From: Fragum whitleyi
Taxonomy: Eukaryota > Mollusca > Bivalvia > Cardiida > Cardiidae
Assembly: GCA_948146395.1 (NCBI GenBank)
Contig: OX411549.1
Location: 39,417,692-39,481,691, forward strand
Reading direction: 5' to 3'
DNA length: 64,000 nucleotides
Below, one piece after another: positions 55,213-64,000 of the stretch (positions are counted from its first letter, which is position 1; the number at the start of each line of letters is the position of its first letter). Both the position numbers and the translations under genes were made by a program. The notes under the pieces were generated by a model. That model saw nothing but the letters and a program-made list of their open reading frames with translations, was not told where the DNA came from and searched no databases.

Positions 55213-56617
55213 AATATATATTAATCCATAATGATTCGTCAATAATATTGATGTTATTAATTGTTTATTTTATTGTTTTTATTGATCAAATTTCAGGTTG
55301 AGTAGTTTGCTTATCGATAAACTATGTCTAAACCAACCATTTTAGATACATATAAGTGACCATTCGTGACACAGTGTATCAAGCCTGTCTGAAAGTGCTT
55401 CAATGGTCACGCAAGGGCCTATAACAAAATGTGGTTATCAATGCCACACGGAACCGCATGAGGTGAAAGTTCACCGGTTGTAAATACATGTACACGTAAC
55501 TCCTGAATATACAAACTTATCATCTTGGAACAGCCATTTTTTTGTTTTGTTTAAATATCGGGGCTTATTGTTTATTTCAGTTATGGATTTATCTTTCCTT
55601 TAGTGAACAACAAAACCTTTTTTCCCAGTGGCGGAGCAATAAGTGGAAGTTTATTACTTATATTCGACCTATGATGAATTACATTTCTTTTGTTAATATT
55701 TTAAGAACTTTCAATAGTTTCAAGTTTCTTGAGAAGTTAACATATCAAGGCGATATGGTTGTTAAACATTTTGTGAAATTGCGCTATATTTTTTAAAACT
55801 GACATCGACCTCCAACCCAAATTTTCTGCGCATGAATACGAATTCTATTTCTGGCTATTTTCTGTTTGGAATGTATAGTGTCACAATAAAAATGGGGGAG
55901 GGGGATATGGGATGTTGGTGCATAAATCGTGTATGTCTGTCCTTATTTAGCGTCATTTACAGAAAACGCTTACCTTTGCAACAAATTTGAGAGAGGATAT
56001 ACTTCTTTTAACTTTACTTTGCCCCCCCCCCCCGCGCCCCCGATAAACCCTTAATCCGCTCATGTTGCAGGTTAAATCCTTTAAAACAAAACTTTCATAA
56101 CCTTATGAGATACCAAATTTCTTTATCTCTTCCTTTTTCTCTTTCTTTCTGTCTTTCTTTCTTCTTTTTTTGTTATATTTATTTATCTATTTTATCAAGT
56201 TTACAAACAATGTATGTACGAGTTTATTAGTGAGACAAGAATTTTGAAAATTGCAATTTTAGAAAATAAACTTATCGGGTACTTGACTATTTGTCGCCTA
56301 TACTTGAACGGAGCTGATTTATATGCAGGAATCGTTCCGCCTATTTCCAGCCGAGTATCTCGGATGACACAATTTCTCTTGCAAGAAGAATAATTATTTA
56401 TATCGCTTTATTTAATTACAAGAAATCTTGAGATGAAAATAATTTCTACAGATCGTGTGAACTTTCTCAAAATATTAGGGAAATCAAGTTTCTTATTTTG
56501 GGTTTTTTGTTTTTCGGATATACAAAAGACTTAACGATGGCTTCAATGAATAAATACACAAACGTTTTAGGTTATAGGTTCGGTGCCATCATCGACTTCA
56601 GTCTTTGACTGAGCATA
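55213..56617. other. Unassigned; poly-C and CTTT tracts
   Basis: A C-run near 56022-56034 and a short CTTT-rich tract at 56130-56170. An 84-codon frame at 55542-55796 has no recognisable motif. Confidence 0.4.
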
Positions 56618-56994
56618 CAGTTAACAACATCGTGAAATTGACATGATGAATGATTTTGGAAAGATTTCTGATTGGTATTGAATGAGTGTATGGAGCGAGT
56701 TTTGAATGAAATTAAAAGAATGTAATCCAACACCGCTAACTTTGTTCAAGGTGAACAAAGTTAGCGATATTTATTACCTCCCTTTAATAAAATATAAGTA
56801 CTTTTCTGTTTGTGAGCATTCATTGTCCAATAAGACACTTTGAAATCCACACGCAGAACTATTTGATCGATTTTAATGAAATGTTGATCGACTTAAAGAT
56901 TTCGAAATGTTTTATAATGATTTTGGAGCGCTGAGTGAGCGATTTAGAATGGTTTTGATTCTGATGAATGTCAATTTCATGATGTTCCTAACTG
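56618..56994 (+). mobile_element. Family A MITE copy 11, with paired hairpin substitutions
   Basis: TA|CAGTTAACAACATCGTGAAA and TTTCATGATGTTCCTAACTG|TA. The hairpin arms are CGCTAACTTTGTTCA / TGAACAAAGTTAGCG, differing from the family consensus by a matched pair of changes. The right third is shortened (377 bp overall). Confidence 0.9.
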
Positions 56995-57070
56995 TACAGT
57001 CTTTCTAGTTTTTGTATTCCACCAATAGACGAATATGGGCAAGCCTTTTTTAAGAGGGGGAGGGGGCAGA

Positions 57071-57330
57071 TTGATTGAATTGAGTTTTACGTCGCTTTCA
57101 TTAACTTTTCAGTTATATCGCGGCGGCTGGAGCACCTAACAATGGATTCCTGGTATTTCTCTCACCAGTACACTACCATCACATCCTTTCCCAGCCCCAA
57201 GCTGCTATCTCAAATAGGTCGACGATTATCAACTCATTTGTGAGAGAGAAATATTCGGAAAGAATGGGTGCCGACGTTTTCGATTGAACCCGGTTGTGGG
57301 GACTGGAGACAAGGAAATGATGTCGTTGAA
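57071..57330 (-). mobile_element. SINE K1 copy c
   Basis: Reverse orientation: B box CGGGTTCAATCG, GGCACCCATTCTTTCCGAAT, GAGTTGATAATCGTCGACCT, GCTGGGAAAGGATGTGATGG and 3' end AAAACTCAATTCAATCAA. The 5' half of the tRNA-like head is not recognisable. Confidence 0.8.
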
Positions 57331-57430
57331 ACTCTTGTGAGAGACATGCCAGGAAACCTTGGTCAGCTGCCCCAGCCGCCGCAATATGACTGAAAAACTT
57401 TTAAAAGCGGCGTCAACCACCATTCAAATA
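57331..57430 (+). mobile_element. SINE K1 copy e, 3' fragment
   Basis: GTGAGAGACATGCCAGGAAA, GCTGCCCCAGCCGCCGCAAT ATGACTGAAAAAC and AAAAGCGGCGT, in the opposite orientation to the adjoining copy c, so the two meet at their heads. Confidence 0.7.
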
Positions 57431-57553
57431 AACGAACAAGCTAGATGTTTGGTGACCGGCCCATCCTTCAAGTTTACAAGACACTCGCGGTGGCCTGCGC
57501 ATTACCATGTGATAGGTGTTTTAAAGGAGCCCATGCAGGATTACTATTTTTGT

Positions 57554-57829
57554 TCAATTATATTGAGGCCGCCGTCATAGCGCAGTTAGTAGCGCGTCGG
57601 ACTGTCAATGCAGAGGTCACAGGTTCGATCCCCGACGGCGGCACTCATTCTTTCCGACTATTTGTCTCTTACCAATGGGTTGATAATCGTAGACCTATGT
57701 GAGATAGCAGCTGAAGGCTAGGAAAGGATGTGGTGGTTGTACTGGTGAGAGAAATACAAGGAAACCATTGTTAGGTGCTCCAGCGTCCGCGATATAACTG
57801 CATTCAATCAATCAATCAATTATATTGAG
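57554..57829 (+). mobile_element. SINE K1 copy d, full length, with 14-bp target-site duplication
   Basis: TCAATTATATTGAG occurs at 57554-57567 and 57816-57829, bracketing a ~250-bp element. The tRNA-like head (57568-57643) has acceptor arms GCCGCCG / CGGCGGC, an A box around ATAGCGCAGTTAGTAGCGCG, loop CTGTCAA (anticodon GTC, Asp-like) and B box GGTTCGATCCC. The anticodon stem no longer pairs (TCGGA / TGCAG), so it is not a functional tRNA. The tail is (AATC)n. Confidence 0.9.
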
Positions 57830-58397
57830 ATAAACCGGGTTTGCCATAGACACCTTCTTTTTAAAGCCAACAAACGTTCAATATTTTCTGCCAATCTCGA
57901 CGACAGACAAACATTTTGTCAAGAATATTGATGATGGCCGCTTTTAAAAGGCGTGTTTCAAAATGAAGACATTTTAATATTATTACATTGTCAATAGTTC
58001 TGACCTTGCATTTTACCACGTTGATATCATTTTTTCTGAATCAGGTTGAAACATATAAGGAATCGTTAATTTCCACTCTATTTATTTTAAACACGTTCTG
58101 TGGAACTCCCTGTGACATGGTATTCCCTAGATTTTTTGTAATTCACACAAGTCATCTAATTTTTTTACCCATTAAGAGAGGATTTCATTCAAAAACACGA
58201 CCTTGTCGTTATGTCAGTGAACCCAGAGACATTTCTCTCGTATTTAGGACTCGTGGAAATTCCATTAACCCCAGCGCTGATCTCCTTTTCGATCAAATTT
58301 TTATTTACTCGTTGGACATCAAATATTAATCGACCAACTCCCTCTTTTTGGACGCCATCTCGCCGTGTTTAGGTAGCAAAACTGTTTTTAGACGTTT
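57830..58397. other. Unassigned; one unexplained open frame
   Basis: A plus-strand frame (57988-58329) is preceded in part by an acceptor-like TTTTTTCTGAATCAG| at 58011-58025, after which about 100 codons are open. The product is hydrophobic and unrecognised, and no donor or partner exon is apparent. Confidence 0.25.
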
Positions 58398-58557
58398 AAG
58401 GTAGTTGAACCGTAACAGTTCCGCAACATTTCGGCACTCATGACCTTTCACAATGTTGACCGAGGTTTCCTAATGAAAACCATTAGGAAACCTCGGTTAG
58501 CACTGTTAAAGTTCATTACTTCCGAATTCTCGTGAAAATATTACGAGTCCACTAACC
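58398..58557. mobile_element. Family J hairpin, copy 3
   Basis: GGTAGTTGAACCGTAA and TTACGAGTCCACTAACC outer arms; inner TTGACCGAGGTTTCCTAATG / CATTAGGAAACCTCGGTTAG; next out CATGACCTTTCACA / TGTTAAAGTTCATTAC. Confidence 0.85.
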
Positions 58558-58570
58558 TAAAATGGTACAT

Positions 58571-58632
58571 CCTTGCAAAGCGGGGTACCATTTCAATACG
58601 TTAAACGAACGATTTTCATCGTGAACACGGGG
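58571..58632. repeat. Family B right half, copy 15
   Basis: CCTTGCAAAGCGGGGTACCA and GAACGATTTTCATCGTGAAC ACGGG; the left arm is absent. Confidence 0.7.
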
Positions 58633-59205
58633 GTGGGTTTAACGACTAAAAGATCTTGGCGGAAATAAAAAAGCACCTAGATTCTTAGAAGGCATATTGA
58701 GAAAACATTAAAGCGTTCTTTTCTTCCTCTTTTTACTCACCCTTTTGACGGTCGGTATGACCCCCCCCCCACTCCCCCTCCAATACACACACGCGCGCGC
58801 TTTTAAAATATCTAACAGAGAGTTCCTTTTCCCCAGGAGTACACATTCGTCGTAATCTTTGGATAGCTTTAATTAGGTTTATCGTAAAAGAAGAAGTCAA
58901 AGAAGAGCAGAAAATAAAAATTGGTGAATTTGAAAATAATTTTTAGCAAAGTTTTTCTCATTCGAGATAAAAGGGTCATCTAGAAACCAATTTCTTGATT
59001 ATCTAAATGTCAAGGTTGTACTTACAGGTAAAGTGGTAAAAGGTCAAATTGTTAAATTGGGACCAATGGAAAAAAAATATTCCGTTATTTGTTGAATGAT
59101 TTAATAATAATTTAGGACGTGGAATCGTCTAAGGCATAACAATGTGTCTCTAGATTATTTGAAAGCGTTGGGTTGAAAATCTGTACCGACAATTAATAAA
59201 TAAAG
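58633..59205. other. Unassigned DNA
   Basis: Short C-run and ACACACGCGCGC tract at 58757-58801. No gene or recognised family. Confidence 0.4.
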
Positions 59206-59439
59206 CAGGGGTGTGGAATTACAACTTTTCTCAACTTATCCATGGACAAATAAAAACAATAGGATGACTTTTTCTCCTAGATCTTTTTAGTATTTTTAGT
59301 ATATTGAGAGTCCCTGATTGTATCAAGATTTGCTCCGATAAGTTCCTGTCCACGGACAAGTGGCATAGAAAAATGTATTTGTCCGCAAGTGGACAAACCC
59401 GTGTCGGACAATTCGGGCATGGGAATTTTACACCACTGG
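59206..59439. mobile_element. Possible hAT-like MITE (~234 bp)
   Basis: CAGGGGTGTGGAATTACA at left and, inverted, CAGTGGTGTAAAATTCCC at right resemble hAT termini (CAG.GGTG). Inside, CATGGACAAATA and CCGTGGACAAGTGGC blocks repeat. No clean 8-bp target duplication could be read from the flanks. A 96-codon minus frame crosses it without recognisable domain. Confidence 0.45.
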
Positions 59440-59480
59440 ATAAGGTAGTGTGACATATGTGACTTTTTTTTAAAAAGGTG

Positions 59481-59585
59481 TATTGATTGATTGATTGAAT
59501 GGAGTTTAACGCCGCTTCCAATATTTCTTCAGTTATATCGCGGTGGCTGGAGCACCTAACAATGGGTTACTGATATTTCCGGGAC
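59481..59585 (-). mobile_element. SINE K1 copy f, 3' fragment
   Basis: Reverse: CCATTGTTAGGTGCTCCAGC CACCGCGATATAACTG, AAGCGGCGTTAAACTCCAT and an (AATC)n tail. Confidence 0.8.
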
Positions 59586-60468
59586 CCCTAGATTGACAGT
59601 CCGAAGCGATACCAACTTTTTTGAAAAAGAAGTCGACATGTCAGTACAATACGTATCTAATATATTTAATGACATTTTCTTAGCCAGTCGCCTTCCGAGG
59701 CTTCAAGAAATGACGGATTCGTGTTATTTGTGAAAGCGAATAAGTTTTTTTAATCGATTAAATTTATGTGCAGGAATTAATCTTGTTTTTACATTCCCTA
59801 TATCACGAGTTCACTTTCAGTTAATTTGTCTTACAGTTTTGTCGATTTTATAAAGCACACACAAGCGGATATAGACGGGACACTTTCGCTTCCCACATTG
59901 AATATCAAAACTATAGAGGGACAAGCCTTCCATCCTTATTGAGGGTCGAAAAAAGCACAAGCACAATTTGATTTCAGTTCATTACTTCGCTGCTCTTTTT
60001 ATTGGAAAGAACCGAACAAAAGAGACGAGGAAATTTCCAGGGGGATAGGACAAAAACGCAACAATTTACAAGCGCATTTCAATTTACAAATTGGGTATTG
60101 TAGACAGATCTTGATGGATTAGACTGTAGTTTTTAGACATCGAATAATACATCGTGGGCTAAGTTGGACAAAAACTCCAGGGCGGGCTTTTTTCACTGAT
60201 ACAGGATTAATCCGGTCATTTAGCTTAGAGACACTCTAGTCAGAGCTTCGGGTAATTTTAAGTAGTGATAAGCTAAATGTGTGTGTTTTGTTTTTAGTTT
60301 TTGACAATGAATTGAAAGTTGACTTACAAAGCCATTGTACCTATAGTAACCAAAATTCATTCGATGACTGTGAAAGCCTCTGATGCCTCTAGTCTGATCG
60401 TACGATTTTGCGGATACAATAGACCTTGGTAATTTTCTTTTAGCAAAGTTGAACAGAGCTGATTTATT
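59586..60468. other. Unassigned DNA
   Basis: No recognised repeat or exon. Confidence 0.4.
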
Positions 60469-61240
60469 AACAAGAGAGCCAGAATGGCCCTAAACCGCTC
60501 ACCTGAGTTTTATTAGTCCAGAGGATATCAACAAAGTTTCATTCTGGTAAAGCTTCATTTAAATTTGCCAATAGGTTGAGGAGATGTTATTTTAAAGACT
60601 TCCATGCCCAATTTTATGGCCTTATCAGAATGTCTCAAACAATTTTGAAAAGGGTCACCAAAGGAACATTCTGCCAAAGTTTCATTGAAAACAGCCATTG
60701 GTTTTGGAGGTGATGTTGTTCACAGATTTTATAGTGCGAAAATGTCCCACACCACACAACAACTATTTCTATAAGACGAACAGATTTTCACCAACCTGAT
60801 TTTAAGAAGTGGTGAACATTCGTGCAAAAATCATTTTAATATGTCGGATTGGTTTGGGAGAAAAACACTTAAAAGTGAAAAAAATACCCCGCCTGTTTGA
60901 AGATTTCGGGGTCAAAATAAATCTGGCCTTGCCACGCCCATATTTTTTGGGGGTGGGGTGGAGGATGGCGGGGGCAATCAAAAATATACAAACAAGTTTT
61001 TAGATGGGTCACCCAAAAAATATTTCGGCCAAGTTTGGTCGAAATTCCTTCATTGGTTAACAAGGAAAAGATGTAGAAAGATCCCGGGATCAAAATAAGC
61101 CCCGCCCTGCAACGCCCATATCTGGGGGTCAATAAAAATTTCAAAAACAAGTTTTGAGAAAGGTCACCCAAGAAACATTTCGAACAAGTTTAGTTGGAAT
61201 CTAGCAATTGGTTACTGAGGCACGTTGTGCTCCGGTGAGC
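60469..61240 (+). mobile_element. Family F interspersed repeat, copy 3 (longest)
   Basis: Starts AACAAGAGAGCCAGAATGGC CC and CGCTCACCTGAG; ends TCCGGTGAGC. Internal units repeat AAGGGTCACCAAAGGAACAT TC, TTTCATTGAAA and CAAAATAAGCCCCGCCCTGC at roughly 140-bp spacing. MITE A12 abuts the 3' end. Confidence 0.8.
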
Positions 61241-61242
61241 TA

Positions 61243-61443
61243 CAATTAGTAACATCATGAAATTGAAATTCATCTCAATCAAAGCCATTTGAAATCGCTA
61301 TCTCAGCGCTCCGCTCCATTCATTCATTCCAAACACTCACTAAAACCATGTAAAAACGCTCCAAAATGACTTAAAAGATAAATTTAACAGCTACATTCAA
61401 AATAAATAGAAATAGAAAAAAAATCGCAATTTCATTTACAAAA
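61243..61443 (-). mobile_element. Family A MITE copy 12, truncated
   Basis: TA|CAATTAGTAACATCATGAAA start, TCAGCGCTCCGCTCCATTCA and AAACGCTCCAAAATGACT blocks, then ends after AAATCGCAATTTCATTTAC; the central hairpin and right half are missing. Confidence 0.85.
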
Positions 61444-62318
61444 TGCAGTGCACGATTTTGAAAACAAAGGCATCCTACTGCATTAAAACTATTGCAAAAA
61501 ATCGAAGCTTTATTTGAGAACCATCGATAGTCTGCATGATAGTAATTTGTGCAACATTCACGATTCATATAATCACTTAAATAAGGGATTCGTGAGTAAA
61601 ACGATATAAATAAAAGTAAAACCAAGAAAAATACAGTTCCAAATGAAAAAACATGACCCATCTCATATTCCTAAAAATAATTATGATTAGGGATGGGAAC
61701 GAATAGCAAAATTCATATTCGAATATTCGTTTTTGATATTCGAATATATTCAAATATTCGTTTTGGTCTCATTCAAATTGAATATCCGGGTATTGGTTAT
61801 ATCCGATTACTGTTCCTTTTTCTGTTCGAGAATACTTTAATTTGTACAAATTATGAATACTAAAAAAAAAGAAGAATTCACTTCAACATAAATCGGATTC
61901 TCTGACATTAATTTGCAGAAAAAATATTACGTAAAATATGCTCAAAAGAAAAGAAATTGAAAATTACCGAATTCCGCAGGCGCGACACGAGACGTCATTG
62001 AATCCACAAGAAGGGGTTGCCTTGCGTTTAATTTATGATACATGCATATCGTGAGTGTTGGAAAAAAAACGATTTAATACAAGCTGTAATTGCGACATAT
62101 CGGTCACCCAACTACGATAGACCAAACACTCTTATTATTGTAAAGAAGGTTCTAATACAAATTCAATGGGTGCCAATTCTTAAAGGTTGAGACCTTGAAT
62201 CATTATAGGGTATTGTCAACACAAATAGAAGTTACGATGTAGAAATTGACAATCTAATTTGGCTTGATTTGATCGATATCAGATTCATTTTGTAGTCAAC
62301 GTTTAGTAAAATATATCC
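61444..62318. other. Mostly unassigned; TTCGAATATTCG-rich segment
   Basis: 61690-61800 begins TAGGGATGGGAACGAATAGC and contains several ATTCGAATATTCG-like palindromes. The start resembles a hAT terminus (AGGGATGGGAAC), but no partner end was found. The rest is unassigned. Confidence 0.4.
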
Positions 62319-62963
62319 ACAGTCGCATACCTGGTACAGTGCAGTATAAAAAGTGCCCAGTGTAGAAGCATGCAAGATGGCGGACGTAAACAACGATAAA
62401 AAGTAGGTACATTTTCAATCGCAAAAATACAGGTTAGTTTAACTGATGGTGTTTAATGATAGACATTGTGACCAACATGAAATGTCCGATTTTCTTATTT
62501 TCCCATTGAGACTCGTGATGCCTACTACACAACTTGGATTCAATCTATAAAGTTGGGTAAAAAGCAAAAACTTAAATTGAAGCGGTGATCGCAAGGTTTA
62601 TTCCGGAATATTTGATTCATTACTAATAAAATCACAAATGCCCAACCACCTATCGTAAGCCCAAACCCCCACAAACCATCCCGATTTTTGACAGCCCCGA
62701 AAAAGCATTGTGGAAAGTGATATTTTTAGTTTTTGTAAATGGACAACGGTCCAGTGCAGAAACAGGCCGTTTTTTCCATTGGTACAGTGGAGAAACAAGG
62801 TTTTGAGGCGAGTTTGAACCAGTGGAGATACATTATTGGAAACTGTGTAGACACATGGTTTGGAACCGTGTAGCACAAGCACGGCGTTGGTAAAAAATGA
62901 CTTTGTCGTCGTGAATTGAAAGTAGCCGAATTATTATTTCGAATAGTTACATAAGGGAAATAT
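62319..62963 (+). repeat. Repeat H copy 2 (~640 bp)
   Basis: Collinear with copy 1 from CCACAGTCGCATACCTGGTA C to GTTACATAAGGGAAATAT. It again has AAGCATGCAAGATGGCGGAC near the start. The downstream frames differ between copies by indels, so the body is not conserved as protein. Confidence 0.75.
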
Positions 62964-63041
62964 TTAATACATTTATCCATTCTTTAAAATTAGAACTATT
63001 TCATTTTGCTTATAAAGTTTGAAAGTTGATCGTACTTGATT

Positions 63042-64000
63042 CTGGCATTGTGTGGGCTTGTAGATTTGTCGGTGACCTTTGACCTTCTTTCTTAAATTTG
63101 GAATTTCATGTCTACGATAATATGTATGTATACAATGCTTGGATTGTATCCGTTATACACACTTTTGCAACGCTGCTTTTTGATTGGCCAATATAATGCG
63201 AGCGTAATCTAATATGGGTCATCCTCTGATATATAAGTACGTTAGCAAATTTTTTGTTGTTGTTAAGAAAGAAGACAAGGTTGTTCCCAACACTACCTGT
63301 TACACTCAATGATATGATTTGAAATATATATCTCATTAGTACTGGTCAATTCTTGATTGCAATAAATTTTGTGAACTCATTTTGTTCCTTGACTTTAGTC
63401 TTAGTCTGGTAATTTTGCGGTACGGTCTGTGTTAAAGGTAGAAAATGATGCACGAATTAAAGACAGAATTTTAAAGTCTGTGTTTCTAGACCTGACAATT
63501 CAACATTTAAGAAATATAGGACAAGGTAAATCAGAGAAAATGGTCCAGATAGATGTCAGTGTCATCGACATTTTTTTTTATTACTCACCTTATATTATCA
63601 TAGACCAAATGATTCAACATTGAAGAAAAAAGGTCAAGTCAGGGTAAGTCTCAAAGGCTCAACATAATGCCAGAATCAAAGACGACCCTTTGTCAACCTT
63701 TACCAGTATTATTAATTTGTTCTAGACCTAATCTGTCATTACTTTGAAGGTCGGACAAATGTCAGTGCCAAATCTCTAGAATTGAGCTTGACGCGTAAAC
63801 AATTATCTATCAATCTTAACTTATTCAAACATTGAGGACAAAAGTCGAGGTCAGTGTCAATGTTCAAGTATGGTGCAAGATTCGATGATGATCTTTCACC
63901 AAACCTTACTTTCCACTTCATATTATCGTAGACATGAAATTCCAAATTTAAGAAAGACGGTCAAAGGTCACCAACAAATTTACAAGCCCACACAATGCCA
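63042..64000. mobile_element. Left part of a long inverted-repeat element, running off the window
   Basis: 63042-63123 (TGGCATTGTGTGGGCTTGTA ...GTCTACGATAATATG) is the reverse complement of 63919-64000 with only a few mismatches. The second arm reaches the last base, so the true extent is unknown. Between them, ~200-bp units start near 63455, 63672 and 63871 with GAATNAAAGACNNNNNTTT and TAGACCNNANNNTTCAA blocks. No coding sequence is apparent. Confidence 0.85.

Noticed and set aside
57568..57643. Functional tRNA-Asp gene (GTC anticodon)
   Set aside because: Acceptor stem and B box are good, but the anticodon stem does not pair, there are extra bases before the D arm, and the sequence continues into a SINE body with target-site duplications.
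57445..57702. Plus-strand frame with an IAQLVARRTVNAEVTGSIP peptide
   Set aside because: It reads across the tRNA-like head of SINE K1d; the frame follows from the pol III promoter sequence.
58757..58801. Z-DNA-forming or regulatory CG/CA tract
   Set aside because: Only a few ACACACGCGCGC repeats next to a C-run; too short to support any claim.

Overview
The window looks like intergenic and intronic DNA of a repeat-rich, AT-rich invertebrate nuclear genome. I infer a bivalve mollusc. The reasons are the 'ACAAGAGGGCCAGAATGGCC' repeat with its ~140-bp internal units, the tandem 'TTTTTCTAAGATTTGACC' repeats, and several tRNA-derived SINEs of a kind I associate with bivalves. That is recognition from memory, not a database match. 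There is no bacterial-type gene organisation, and almost every ATG-to-stop frame above 60 codons falls in a repeat, a microsatellite or featureless AT-rich DNA.

Coding content is very sparse. The best call is an 80-codon exon on the minus strand (6576-6815) with a pyrimidine-rich acceptor, a CAG|GTAAAA donor and phase 0 at both ends. A possible 3' terminal exon lies on the plus strand (34306-34439, AATAAA at 34554), and a possible 33-nt mini-exon at 42968-43000. I cannot name a product for any of them.

The rest is a dense layering of short mobile elements. Family A is a TA-flanked MITE (termini CAGTTA...TAACTG) with a conserved central hairpin; it has about a dozen copies spread from 1.4 to 61.4 kb. 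Family B is a foldback built on 'TACCCCGCTTTGCA', concentrated at 50-54 kb, where it has been amplified inside a ~338-bp tandem array. Families C and D have different terminal inverted repeats but share a small GC-rich palindrome. Family E is a modular element that pairs a hairpin with a separate ~200-bp module carrying paired CRE-like sites. Family J is a hairpin around 'ACCGAGGTTTCC'. There are also three Tc1/mariner-like TIR elements, three SINE families (two copies with intact target-site duplications), a LINE 3' tail, a ~640-bp interspersed repeat, tandem arrays, a local ~788-bp segmental duplication (37.0-38.5 kb), and several microsatellites.

Layout: 1-13 kb holds E1, A1, A2, A3, the exon, C copies, a SINE and a long palindrome; 13-20 kb holds F1, A4, a 437-bp foldback, and E2/E3 with duplicated segments; 20-31 kb holds D2, I1, A6, the G array, F2/H1, A7, C4 and a 5 x 94-bp array; 31-45 kb holds a SINE split by a MITE, I3/B6, E4, the segmental duplication, a GA microsatellite and SINE K2; 45-54 kb holds the L repeats, LINE tail and B array; 54-64 kb holds I2, A11, a cluster of SINE K1 copies, J3, F3/A12, H2 and half of a long inverted repeat running off the window end.
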